DNA of 64,000 nt from Epichloe hybrida. Lineage: Eukaryota > Ascomycota > Sordariomycetes > Hypocreales > Clavicipitaceae. The stretch's first letter is position 1. Each line of letters begins with the position of its first letter. The notes under the pieces are model-generated. The model was given only the letters and a program-made list of their open reading frames with translations, was not told where the DNA came from and searched no databases. The stretch is from assembly GCA_019022495.1 (NCBI GenBank), contig JAFEKR010000001.1, positions 6,572,001 to 6,636,000 on the forward strand. Reading direction: 5' to 3'. Shown here piece after piece: positions 46,801 to 56,427 of the stretch. The translations under genes were made by a program, and so were the position numbers.

Positions 46801-48181
46801 AAGTGGGATGAAACATGCCAGATTTCTCATGCGCATTTTCAAGAAATTGTAGGTTTGGGTCGTGAGCTTCTTCTGGATCGGGGTAGATGTGATCCGCCAT
46901 GGTCATGTCAGGGTGTTCCGCAGCAGCAATCACTTCGGGCACAGGGGCTGCAGAGCTCATTAATCCAACCATCGCTGGGCCCTCCCCTTGAAAGCCGTGA
47001 GAAGCTTCATTAGATTGCGTCATAGGCAGGCCGTGACCGAAATGCTGATATGAATCATCAGCCACTATTTGTGAATCCATGGGCTGAATGAATGGCTTAG
47101 ACAGGTCATCCTGTGAATGAAGTTGGCCAAACAAAGTTCTCGACGGAGTTTGAGTGCTCGCACCGCGCTCTGTAGCATACGCCGGGATAGGGGATTCGTG
47201 TGCTATTTCTTCCAGGAAGCGAGTTTGTGCAGAACCATCTATGTTGGCAGTTGAAATGAATTGAAGATCTTGCGTCTGACAACCCTCATCTACCATGATT
47301 GATCGTTGGGGTGTTGGTGCCGGTGTGCTTGAAATGTTATTCTCTTCAACCGTCTCTTCGGTCGAATCGGCGTGGGGACTTTCTGGCTCTGGAGAGATCT
47401 TATCATCTGGGCTCGGCGACCTGCTACTATATCTCCAGGCGGCATTGCCCATGCTGAATCGAGACTTGCGCCTGCTTTGTCTTTTATTGCTCTTTTCGTC
47501 ACCAAATAAGTCCGTATCGCCCTCGAAAAGCGAGCCATACGACACCCTCGCTCTCTTTATGAATGCCGGCGAAGCATATTCTTCTTGATTGAACGTGTCC
47601 GAAGCCAGTCGTTTCGATAAGATGGTGGAATTTAGTGGTTGTGGTTTTGGAGTCGTTGTGTCTGGTCCAAGCTCCGCGTCAAGAGATTCGATCGGTGAAG
47701 TGGCTCTCAGTATCGAATCAAAATTCGCCGCATCGTTGTTGCCATTTTCGAATGCATCAATGTCGAGAAATTCTGACTCTTGAGACGTGTCTCTGCAGAT
47801 GGTTGCCAGTAGCCGGTTGGTGAAATTGAGCTGCCACTCCAGAGAACCGGCAGGCAAGCCAGCCTTTGCATCGTTCTTCGTCCATTGAGCCCCCTCTAGG
47901 CTTATTCGTAACTTGTCACCACCACCAATCCTGGCGTCGGCGAGTGCCCTGCCAGACGCGCCATGAAATTGGACTCGAAGTTGACCTTGGTTGCGCCGAA
48001 GCAAGACATCGTGTTCAGCAAGTATAAATGCAATTGACTTCGTCACGATACTGTAGGGCCATGTGATCGTTACAACGCCGTCTACTACTCGAGTATTTGT
48101 ATCGACATTGTCGGGGCTGAGCTGAGCTATAGGCGTTGGAGTAGCTTCGCGAAGCGCCTCCAAGGGTGGCTGGTCTACCAT
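43883..48181 (-). CDS. Large acidic protein with C-terminal POT1/CDC13-type telomere ssDNA-binding domain
   Basis: A single open frame. The frame begins at a GTG at 48199, so I use the first ATG, 48181, giving 1,432 residues. The N-terminal 140 residues are globular (IVTKSIAFILAEHDVLLRR). The middle, about 900 residues, is extremely acidic and low-complexity, with Glu/Asp runs and repeats such as AEEKEDAEAIAD. The last 177 residues (1256-1432) hold an OB-fold-like region with SLNKITDILAVATS, DYMLELTLTDPS, VRKGDVVLLRRVQV and a C-terminal helix RKWWDALDEKAL, the pattern of the Telo_bind (POT1/CDC13) family. Telomere single-strand binding is inferred from the domain; the size and acidic centre differ from classic Pot1 (about 550-700 residues), so a replication or chromatin role is possible. 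A retrotransposon sits 234 bp upstream. Confidence 0.75.
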   Translation of the reverse strand: MVDQPPLEALREATPTPIAQLSPDNVDTNTRVVDGVVTITWPYSIVTKSIAFILAEHDVLLRRNQGQLRVQFHGASGRALADARIGGGDKLRISLEGAQWTKNDAKAGLPAGSLEWQLNFTNRLLATICRDTSQESEFLDIDAFENGNNDAANFDSILRATSPIESLDAELGPDTTTPKPQPLNSTILSKRLASDTFNQEEYASPAFIKRARVSYGSLFEGDTDLFGDEKSNKRQSRRKSRFSMGNAAWRYSSRSPSPDDKISPEPESPHADSTEETVEENNISSTPAPTPQRSIMVDEGCQTQDLQFISTANIDGSAQTRFLEEIAHESPIPAYATERGASTQTPSRTLFGQLHSQDDLSKPFIQPMDSQIVADDSYQHFGHGLPMTQSNEASHGFQGEGPAMVGLMSSAAPVPEVIAAAEHPDMTMADHIYPDPEEAHDPNLQFLENAHEKSGMFHPTSRGEKQWQVENTSTYPLIPDQTPQEPSATIIERSPPPEERDDEGRVHHKSPSEVGEDSESELPLTNDAALILDPDAEKVEEQQQSEESDSDDQGGDLEGEDYDLRNYAHTRDDDESASESEFESESDGSDVEKQAIDFEEQEDEGDEQALREDGDMDEDEDAENKHEAEVDDQEDEVGSDTDEYIQKPRRSPAGMSEEFTGSGDGESVDAEHGYDDEESDEEGEDQDLDEEDSDEESEEEYDEDEADDNAQQERIPNDPKEPVFIDLLSDSEDDDQQDEEEEHNAAVEPLRPEGAGIQLVETLPSTQGGASQVETVEQPLEEEDAGDQVEDPDDKVEQGGLEGQASGNMAVEAMESGLEEPGATDTQNAEEKPDAGEMAGAEEKEGAEEREDVEAIADAEEKEDAEAIADTKEHGGEDAMDVDDEEAQPAAGAEISNADAEAASEDEVMQDELAVEAEEDESTAKTSDAEHDGELQRSENVTPEQTETDHPTTEQPEVDMKDPVQADDAEESAGQTSSEEVQDAEPISESIQKSTEVPEVSPKNQQHPTPVQTQALEKSNVMEQDQKEQDDDDDPAAAETQIMSELREYGSPDVKGHAAERAQKEASEESQQAQEPDVLITVKSLRSHSHRKRRRSDSTSSQIDDPSLLLAQASPLAETELASAKQELAAAEQLTDPEPESRQEPEPVPEEAPASPSFLRVTRSTQSEQADPSILLAKASVETPTKPDEPAIPPVRVTRSMTENSETEERKTSSPAETRASKRLTTPEPGQPLGQEQEVLESPSVPGSFVEDESLSALKRQLGKDLRTKLPDYLSLRSLRASLNKITDILAVATSTPPLPNRPKHGPRDYMLELTLTDPSSAPTGVTVGHIFRPHQTSLPTVRKGDVVLLRRVQVVSMKGRGFGVRATDASTWAVFEKDDAEMLAQIKGAPVEVTDEDVEYASGLRKWWDALDEKALGKIEKTTQKLSQAQV

Positions 48182-48415
48182 GTCGAAGTCGAAAATCACA
48201 GCCTAGGGGGAAACACGATGATTGCGAGCGAATCCGGTTTCAGCACGTAAAACGCGTGTTCGCCTGAGTCGCATGGCCGGGCTTCAGCATCTCATGCAGC
48301 GGCCAAGTGGCAGGTGGTGTGGATACCGCGACAGCTGGCAGGCCGCTATAGCAGGCCGGCAAGCAGATGATGCCATCAGGGCTGACTTGGCACAGAAGCG
48401 CCATCCAAGCATTAC
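48182..48415. promoter_or_regulatory. Left half of the split divergent promoter (POT1-domain gene side)
   Basis: These 234 bp have normal base composition and end in ATTAC (48411-48415), the target-site copy. Together with 52423-52546 they make a 358-bp divergent promoter before the insertion. Confidence 0.6.
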
Positions 48416-48635
48416 TGTTAGGAAGAGCTCCCTGAAGCATTGGATGTGTGGGCGAGGGGCGCGCATTAACTAGGATAAGACATCGGTGGAGACGAATATA
48501 TCAGAAGTACCTCCGTAGACTAGTCATTACTATAGCGCACTATGTACCCTTTAGGTATAAAAGTTAGCTACTATCTATACCTCTAATTAATTAAATTAAA
48601 CACTTTTTATTATCTATTTACACCCTTACCTAATA
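48416..48635 (+). repeat. 5' LTR (220 bp)
   Basis: Starts TGTTAGGAAGAGCTCC and ends CCTAATA. It aligns without gaps to 52198-52417. Its first 100 bases have normal composition and its last 80 are RIPed. Confidence 0.93.
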
Positions 48636-48869
48636 GTTATAAGCCTAGGTGGTTTCTATTGCTAAATTTATTATTATCTTTAAGGTTATTAAGCTCTGTT
48701 AAATTAATTAAATTAACACTTACTAATATTATAAGATAAACACCCTTATTATATTAATTAATAGTTAATTAATATATCCTACGCTTCCCTTATATAGTGT
48801 ATTCCCCTTTAATATATTTAAAGAAACTCTAAATATAGTATTATTATTAGAGAAAGACTAGATTAAGTG

Positions 48870-49680
48870 GTTTATATAGATTAAGAATTATATAGAATCC
48901 TATAGGGTTTAGAAGTATATTAACCTAAATAAGGTTAAATTACTTAAAGAACCTATAATACCTACGTACCTATAGAGGGGTTAGAGACTAGAGATTATAA
49001 AGAATAACCCTAATACTCTTAAGGATTAGAAGCTAGTATATAAAGATATAAAGGATTACTTTAATTTTAAATATAAGGAGCTTTAATTTAAGCTTATAAA
49101 GTATTATAATCTAGCTAAATAAATACTAAAGATTAGGAAATATATTTATAAGACCCTTTTAAAGAATATTTAAGATTCCCTTAACTTTAACACTAAGGTT
49201 AAGGAGAAGGAGTCTATCTAATATTATATCTAAAGGATACTCTTACTTCTTTATAAGTAGTATAAGCTAAACATAAAGAAAATACTAATTCTTATAGAGA
49301 ACTGTTTAAATAATTATTTATAAGCTAAAGGTACTTATAATTAGTATAAGTAGGCTATAATAATTAAAGTACTTTAGAGAAATTATCTAGACCTAGGGAC
49401 CTAATAGACTAAAGAGATAATACTATATAAGTTTATTATGCCTCTTTAAAGTAAATATAAGTTATTTTAGAAGAAGTAGAATAACCTGCTTAATAAAGGG
49501 ATAAAAATAAGCTTAATTAAAGCTATCGCTAAGTTTAAAAGGGACTATAAGGCCTTATTAAAGGAACTAAAGACTGCTAATACTCTTATAAGTAATGGAT
49601 TAAATAATTTAATAAAGCTAGAGAAGCCTAAGTGCCTTAGATATATGAATTATAATATAAAGAATGCCTTAAAGTAGTAG
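48870..49680 (+). pseudogene. RIP-degenerate copia gag remnant
   Basis: Conceptual reading of the + strand between the 5' LTR and about 49680 gives a Gag-like pattern (a KNYIES segment, then helical stretches, and a degraded CxxC-like segment near 49635) broken by TAA/TAG. The frame is not tracked over the full length. It is not functional. Confidence 0.5.
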
Positions 49681-49706
49681 GAATTCTATAATTTATTTAA
49701 GGCTCT

Positions 49707-50150
49707 CTATAAATGAAACTGGAAGAGTGTTTAGTGCTATAATACAAGAATGTTTATCTTTTTGTATAATAGTTTGACATTCTAATTTAGCAGGGATATG
49801 TAAGTTAAAAATAATCTATAACAGGTTGAGACTACATGATCTATAGGTAAAACTATGTTGACTTTTGTTTCTCAATTAATTTATAAAGTATTTTCAAGAA
49901 GTTTTATGAAATTATTTATACAGCCAATAAGCTTTAGAGGCTGAGGCTAGCAGTGAAACACTGCCAGGGAGGTCTTGATGCTGTAGTTATCTGGTAAAGA
50001 CTTTATGAAGCATAATTGGCTTGGTGATCTGAATATAGGTCTGGGGGACATATGTTTAACAGTTTCAGAGCCAGATTTTTATAGCAGCTTTGACTGAAGC
50101 TGTCTTTTCATTAGTCTGTTACAAGATATAATAAAGGCCTAAGTTGGGGG
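49707..50150. other. Un-RIPed block inside the RIPed element
   Basis: About 440 bp in which CpA and TpG occur at normal density (about 20 CpA by eye) whereas the flanking kilobases have almost none. It shows no copia-like reading frame. An 8-bp direct repeat TTAGTGCT lies at 49731-49738 and 50191-50198. A small inverted repeat AGAATGT/ACATTCT lies at about 49747 and 49777. It may be a later nested insertion or a sequence not shared with the RIP template. Identity unknown. Confidence 0.5.
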
Positions 50151-50711
50151 TTTCTGGTTATTAATATATTAGGGTAAGAAAGCGGCTATATTAGTGCTCT
50201 TCTAACCCCTTCTAACTTTTCTTATAAGGTACTAGTTACTATAGAGAATATAGAGCTTTAGGTATAAGGTAATAATATACTATTTTATAAGATTAATGAA
50301 TTTATAAGTAATATAATAGCTAAACACGTAGAGACTACTATGGAGACTAGCGAAATTACTACTAAGAGTAGTAAGACTATAGAGAATTATAGTTCTTATA
50401 ATAATAGTATTAATCTAAATAATATTATAACTAGAAAATATTAATAAAAGGATTTAAGGAAAGCTAGGTAAGTATAGTTTTCTTTTGCTTTCTTTGTAAC
50501 ACTCTAAGGAACTTAGTATAATTTATAGATTAAAGATATACCTTTAGAACTTACTTATTATTACTAGGTAATAGTATTACTATATTATAACTACTAGAAG
50601 GAAGTAATTATAAAGAAGCTTTTAAAGCTTTTATCCTTAAACTACTAGGAGAATATACCTAAGGAACTAATTAATCCTAATAAGTATAAGGAGATTATTA
50701 ACCTTAGCTAA

Positions 50712-52020
50712 GTTTTTAAATATAAAACTAATAAAAAAGGCATAGTTATAGAGTTTAAGGCTTAAATAGTAGTATAAGGTAATTAATAACTAAAGGATAA
50801 CCTTAATAACTATACTATAATGCTTGCCTCTTAATCTCTACAAATACTACTTATGGTTTGCTATGCTAATAATCTTAATACTTAATAATATAATGTTTAA
50901 AATGCCTTCCTATATATAAAACTTAAAGAACCTATCTTCTATAAGCCCCTAGAGGGTATAAACATAAAAGGCTATCTCTAGAAAATAATCAGAGCTTTAT
51001 ATAGGCTATAGGAAGCTTCCTAATATTAGTTTCTTTATTTAATAAGATTTCTTTTAGAGCTTAGCTTTATCTAAGGGAAAGAGAACCTATATATCTTTAT
51101 AAAGGATAATTTTATCCTGTTTTTCTACGTAAATAATATTATAGTGCTATACCCTAATAGATCTAAAGTAAAATTTAAAGAATTATATAAGCAATTAATA
51201 AATAGCTTAGATATTAAGGACTAAGGTGAATTAAAATGGTTCCTAGGCATTAAAATTATTAGAAATCACAAAACCAAAGAGATATAGTTATTATAGGAAT
51301 TATATATTTAAAAAATCACTTAGAAGTTTATTCCTAATATTATTAATAATAAGTTAAAAAGCTTAATTATAGCTTCTCTCCTAATAGCTATAATTTACCT
51401 AAATAATAATAAAGCTTTAGCTAAAGAAATTAGCTACTATAGAGTAATTATAGGCTCTTTAGTATACCTTTGTATTATTAGAAGACCTAATATAATGTTT
51501 ATAGCTTTAAAGCTAGCCTCTTTTATAATAAATCCATTAGCAAAGCATATTAAGCTAGCATAGGGTGCTCTATTATATACTTAGAATATAAAGAAGTTCT
51601 ATTTACGATATTTAGGCATAGATAGCTTTAATACATTATTTTCTAGTATAGATGCTTTACTTAGTAATAATCCTAAGACTTAGAAGTTAACATAAGGCTA
51701 TGTCTTTATTATATATAGCGCTATAATTAATTAGAAGTCTAGAAGGTAATATTACATAATAACTTTAAGCATAGAAGCAAAGCTCTTTACCCTAAATTAT
51801 AGTGTAAAAAAGCGTATTTCTCTTAGTAAGCTACTTTATAATATTAATATACGTGTTCTGCCACTCTTAATTATCTAGTGTAATAATAAGTAAATAATTT
51901 AGATTACTAAATATACAGAAGGAAGGCTTTAAACTAGCCTTAAGTACCTTAATATAAATTAAATATAGATTTAAGAATAGTATATAATAGGTAATATTAA
52001 GGTAAATTAGATAAAGACCT
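50712..52020 (+). pseudogene. RIP-degenerate copia reverse transcriptase / RNase H
   Basis: One frame holds VFKYKTNKKG (from 50712), a YVNNI at 51126-51140 where copia elements have YVDDI (D to N by G-to-A), KWFLGIKI (from 51234) and GSLVYL (from 51453). All four start at positions divisible by three, so no frameshift separates them; only point mutations to TAA/TAG interrupt the frame. It is not functional. Confidence 0.85.
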
Positions 52021-52197
52021 CTAAGATACCTGTAAATAGCTTTATAAAGCCTTTATTAGGTTAAATACATAGGGACTTTTACTATAGAATTAGCATAAGG
52101 GAAATTCTTACCTAATTATAACACTAGAGATTATTTATAATCTCTTCCTATACCTTAGAATTATTAGCTTTAATAGTTATCTTAGCTATAGGGGGTA

Positions 52198-52417
52198 TAT
52201 TAGGAAGAGCTCCCTAAAGCATTAGATATATAGGCAAGGGGCGTGTATTAACTAGGATAAGATATTAGTGGAGATGAATGTATTAGAAGTACCTCCGTAG
52301 ACTAGTTATTACTATAGCGCACTATATACCCTTTAGGTATAAAAGTCAGCTGCCGTCTGCACCTCTGATTGATCGAATCGAACACTTTTCATCATCTATC
52401 TACACCCCTACCTGACA
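52198..52417 (+). repeat. 3' LTR (220 bp)
   Basis: Starts TATTAGGAAGAGCTCC and ends CCTGACA. Its first 130 bases are RIPed and its last 80 have normal composition, the mirror image of the 5' LTR. Confidence 0.93.
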
Positions 52418-52546
52418 ATTACATGTACACCTTGAAATCTACCCTCCGCGCTCGTATACTTATCTAGATGATTTGTCTTCCGCGCATATCATCTCGTGTT
52501 TCCACAAACATATTGATTCCTGTCTCCAAACCCTCCACCGTCAAAC
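52418..52546. promoter_or_regulatory. Right half of the split divergent promoter (monooxygenase side)
   Basis: It starts with the second ATTAC copy and leaves only 129 bp between the LTR and the monooxygenase ATG. The composition is normal. The LTR may now supply promoter elements. Confidence 0.55.
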
Positions 52547-53950
52547 ATGGGCTCGCTTTACCCGAGAACCTTCGATGTCAGACGCATTGCAATCATTGGC
52601 GCCGGGCCTTGTGGCTTAGCAGCCGCCAAATATCTCAAGGCCCAAGGCACATACGACAAAGTGACTATATTCGAGCAACAGGCAGAGGTCGGTGGTGTCT
52701 GGAATTATGACATTGCCGTGCCAGCGCCCAACCCGATACCACAAACCAGTCCATTCTACCCTCCAGACAAGCCTGCTCGCGTGGGACATGACAAGATCCC
52801 CAGTTTCCCGTCCCCCATGTACGAAGAACTGCATGCCAATATCCCCAAGACGATGATGAAATTCTCAGATGCCGACTTTCCGCAAGAGTCATGGGCATTT
52901 CCCAGCCGACACGACATTCAGAAGTACATTGTAAGATACTCACAAGATGTCCGGGGTTTGATCAAATTTTGCTTTCAAGTGAGGAGCGTGCAGTTACGAG
53001 TTGAAGGAGACGACGATAGATGGCAGGTAGAGGCACAATCTATCATTGACGGGGAAGTGCTCAGCGAGACATTTGATGCAGTGGTGGTAGCGAATGGGCA
53101 CTATTCGACACCGTTTGTCCCAAACATCAAGAACATATCGACTTTCCATGAAGCACACCCCTCACTCATCATCCACTCGAAGAACTATCACTCGGCGGAT
53201 ACCTTCAGAGACAAGAAGACTGTCGTTGTCGGCAACGGACCATCAGGATTAGACATAGCCTACCAGATTAACCGAGTGTCCAAGGGACCGACGCTCTTGT
53301 CCGTCAGGCATGAAACCCCGCCTGACAAGCTTCAACACACGGGGTGTCGCGAGATTGCCGAAATCGAAGAGTTTCTCGTAGAGGATAGGGGCCTGCGACT
53401 CAAGGACGGATCCATTGAAGCAGATATTGACGCCATTGTCTTCTGCACAGGCTTCCGATTCAGCCTTCCATTTCTAGGCCATCTAGAAAAAGACATCATC
53501 ACCAACGGAGCCTGCGTCCACGGCTTGTACAAACACCTCTTCTACATCCGGCATCCCACGTTGGTCTTCTCCGCGCTCAACATGAGAGTCGTCCCATTTC
53601 CATTTTCCGAGACACAAGCAGCGGTGTTCTCGGCAGTATGGTCCAACAACTTGGAGCTGCCCCCGAAACCAGAAATGGTCCGATGGAACAGAGAGGCCGA
53701 GAGAGAAGCGGGTGACAAATTGCACGTGTTTCCACATTTAAAAGATGGCGAGTACATGAATGAGCTGCACGATTGGGCAATGTCAGCAATCCAGCTTGGC
53801 AAAGAGCCGCCGAGATGGGGCGACGAGGAGTTCTGGATCCGCGGTATCATTGCGGCGGCCAAGGTCAGGTTCGAGGAGCAAGGCTGCAAAGCGAAGACGC
53901 TCGATGAGTTGGGTTTCACATATCAACCTGGCGGTACGAGCGGAGGATAA
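52547..53950 (+). CDS. Flavin-containing monooxygenase
   Basis: A single exon of 467 residues. FAD-binding GAGPCG at 18-23 with the downstream acidic end EQQ, the FMO WNY motif (GGVWNY, 49-54), a second, NADPH-type loop GNGPSG at 229-234, and FCTGF at 299-303, the counterpart of the family's FATGY. These enzymes add one oxygen atom to a soft nucleophile (N, S or Se) using NADPH and O2. The FMO fingerprint FxGxxxHxxxY is altered (TFHEAHPSLIIHSKNY), so it could be a more distant FMO/N-hydroxylase-like member. The start ATG has a good context (CAAACATGGG). It is divergent from the POT1-domain gene, and an LTR ends 129 bp upstream. Substrate unknown. Confidence 0.88.
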   Translation: MGSLYPRTFDVRRIAIIGAGPCGLAAAKYLKAQGTYDKVTIFEQQAEVGGVWNYDIAVPAPNPIPQTSPFYPPDKPARVGHDKIPSFPSPMYEELHANIPKTMMKFSDADFPQESWAFPSRHDIQKYIVRYSQDVRGLIKFCFQVRSVQLRVEGDDDRWQVEAQSIIDGEVLSETFDAVVVANGHYSTPFVPNIKNISTFHEAHPSLIIHSKNYHSADTFRDKKTVVVGNGPSGLDIAYQINRVSKGPTLLSVRHETPPDKLQHTGCREIAEIEEFLVEDRGLRLKDGSIEADIDAIVFCTGFRFSLPFLGHLEKDIITNGACVHGLYKHLFYIRHPTLVFSALNMRVVPFPFSETQAAVFSAVWSNNLELPPKPEMVRWNREAEREAGDKLHVFPHLKDGEYMNELHDWAMSAIQLGKEPPRWGDEEFWIRGIIAAAKVRFEEQGCKAKTLDELGFTYQPGGTSGG

Positions 53951-55004
53951 TCGCCATGGTAGGATAGACGTGACAACGAACGAAATGAACCCCTCGTAGG
54001 ATTGATGATCAGTGTCTTGCCGAGAGTCAGCGTGAACTACACACTGATCAGCCTGATGTAAAATTCCTACAGGACCTTTGCGAATCAAAATAAGTGATAC
54101 CTAGGCTGTATCGGCAGGCAGCACAGCTCATATTCGTGGATTGGTCCTAACATCCCGACGAACTGATAATCAGCGCAGATGTTTCCCCCCCCCCCACCCC
54201 CGGCGAAACAGGCAAATCATATCGTCAAAACTGCCCCGAATCCATCCTTCAAGCACGAATCGTGCGTCGTAAGCAGACATCTATTTCGGCTACTCTCAAC
54301 ATTTTCAGCACAAAATTACACCAGCTTCAACAACATTTCGCAATCAAGCATGTCCACCCACGCCATAACGACGCCAGCTCGAAGGAAAAGTTCACCTTCC
54401 TGCTGTGCCTCACGGGCTTTGTTTGTAGCGTTCCGTTCTGCGGCTGTGAGGGGATGTGAACAGAAGGGTTGTGATTGGGATGAACGGTGGACACATTGGA
54501 CGGGGGTACAGGGTACTACTGTATAGACCGGTAAAATTACAATACGGGCTGGAGTCTACAATGTTGGGGAGAGTTGAATGGCTCAGTGGAGATGAGCACA
54601 GTACAGTTGCGCGAGAAGAATATCGGACGGGGAAAGACGGTGATATTTGGTTTTTTCGTCTACCCTTGCAGATACCAAGGCCACGGGCGCACTGTAGTCT
54701 CTACTGTTGTTCTTTGAGTTTCCCCGAGAAGCACTGTCCAAATGCATGTCCCGTTTGCAAGCGGTAAGACTTTAAACAGTCAAACTTCTTTTTGATTCAT
54801 TGAAGAGCCCGACGATCCATAACGAGGCCGTTGCGCCTCCATAAAATAAAAGGGGGGGGGGGGGGCAGTACCATATAAGACCAAATAATCGTCATCCCAT
54901 CCATGACAAAACCGCATTTGTCATACTATGTTTATTTCCATCTCCCTGCACACCCAGTAAAGACGGACCAACTTCAATTCGTGCTCCAGCGCAGAAAGCA
55001 GCAC
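53951..55004. other. Intergenic: facing 3' ends
   Basis: About 1.05 kb between the monooxygenase and RPL4 stops. It has a C run at 54185-54195 and a G run at 54852-54865. No gene is supported. Confidence 0.6.
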
Positions 55005-56427
55005 TTACTGCTTCTTCTGGGAGTCCTTGGCGAATACAGAGGCGTAAGGGTTCAGACGCAGCATGACCTGCTTGTTGCGCAGAGGGTTCTTCTTCTGAAC
55101 GGCGCCACGGCGGGTGACGGCTTCACCCTTGGGCGCGTTGAGAGAGCTCTGAATTTCAGAAGAGTTGATGAGACGGGTCAAGTCAGCTTGGGAGACGACG
55201 TTGGAAGGCAGGAAGAAGTCGCGCTTGTGGGCGGAGGCCTCGGTGGTGGAGCCGTAGATCTCGTCGAGGGCCTTGAAGGCGGCCGAGGTCCAGACGATGA
55301 AGCGGCCGAGGTGACCGCCAGGGGCGAGCTGGAGGAGGTTCAGGGCGCTGACGGGGCTGGTCTCAACACCGGGGATGTTGCGGAAAGCCTTGACGAGCTC
55401 TTTGCCGTCCACCTCGGGGTTGTAGACAACGAGGGGGCCGCGGCGCTGGCGGTGACGACGGCCACGAAGCTTGCCCTTACCGGCGCGGAGCTTCTTTGAG
55501 TACTTGGCCTTCTCCAGATCAGGGCCAGCACCGACAGCCTTGAGGAGGGCCAGAGCGGGAGCAGTGCGGGTGTAAGCGCCGGCGTCGAAGAGTTCAGAGT
55601 CGACGACGAGGGGAACCTCGGCGACGGTCATGATCTCGTGGCCACGGGCCATGAGAAGAGGAGCGGCGGCGGAGGCAGCCAGGGCGGAGCAGGTAGCATA
55701 GCGCCTGAGAAGAAGAAATTCGTCAGTACAATGATTTCTTCGAATTCTCCCGTCGACGTCGAATCTCAACCCGTGACTGTTTTGGTGGAGGAATTAAAAA
55801 CTCACTTCTGGCCCTGGCTGACCTTGACGTGCCACTTGCGCCAGATCTTGGTAGGGGCGAACATGCGACCAGATCGACACATGTTACCGAAAGCAGCCTG
55901 ACCGGCACGGTGAGTACCACCACCAGAGACACGGGGAATACGAGCAACAGCACGACCTGGAGTCATTCCACGTTAGCTTGTTCAGGTCTCACTCATTCTT
56001 CGCAATGCTCAAGAGAGCGGTTCCAGGTTGAATAGGATCAGTTCAACCCCTCTATCCGCGTGTCGTGACTGTCAATACTTTGACACCCAAGTTTGCCATT
56101 CCTGACAACCCCGAGTAAATCCCAACAGCACTTCCACGTCAAGATTGGTGTCTGCCCGCTCCTCACCCGCTCTCTTTTGAAAGCTCAAACTCCAAGAAAA
56201 AATCAGGACAATGCCCACTAACCAGTTCCCCAGGACTCAGCAGAGGTCTGGTGACCAGCTTTCTCGCTCACGGCATAAGGCTGACGCTTGTTCTTTGCCA
56301 TGCCAGTGTGCACGCGCTGCACGATATCTGGTCGGATAGGGCTGGTGAAGACAGCAGGCATGGGGTGGGTGGCTCCCGTGGGAGCACCATCTTTGCCGAT
56401 GATGGAGACGGTAGGTCGCGAAGCCAT
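55005..56427 (-). CDS. rpl4: 60S ribosomal protein L4 (uL4)
   Basis: Three exons on the - strand: 56427-56223, 55956-55806 and 55704-55005, phases agreeing, 351 residues (usual 350-370). It begins [11 protein letters not shown] and holds the conserved internal loop region [22 protein letters not shown], which reaches into the peptide exit tunnel, then [34 protein letters not shown], and the fungal C-terminal extension [14 protein letters not shown]. It is a constitutive part of the large subunit. The first two introns are long for this window (266 and 101 nt), common in fungal ribosomal protein genes. Confidence 0.97.

Larger units (their letters stand above)
48416..52417 (+). mobile_element. 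RIP-mutated, internally shortened Ty1/copia LTR retrotransposon
   Basis: The element is 4,002 bp with two 220-bp LTRs, ends TG...CA (TG to TA in the RIPed 3' copy; CA to TA in the 5' copy), and a matching 5-bp target duplication ATTAC at 48411-48415 and 52418-52422. A purine tract (ATAGGGGG) precedes the 3' LTR at about 52188-52195. The interior is extremely AT-rich, CpA and TpG are almost absent, and stops are mostly TAA/TAG, the mark of RIP. Gag-like and RT/RNase H-like sequence can be read on the + strand; protease and integrase are not recognisable. RT before RNase H with a YVDD-type motif and a GSLxYL motif place it in copia. It is dead. Confidence 0.92.

Noticed and set aside
48416..52417. 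AT-rich block as a centromere or mitochondrial insertion
   Set aside because: Paired LTRs, target duplication and RT motifs explain it as a RIPed retrotransposon.
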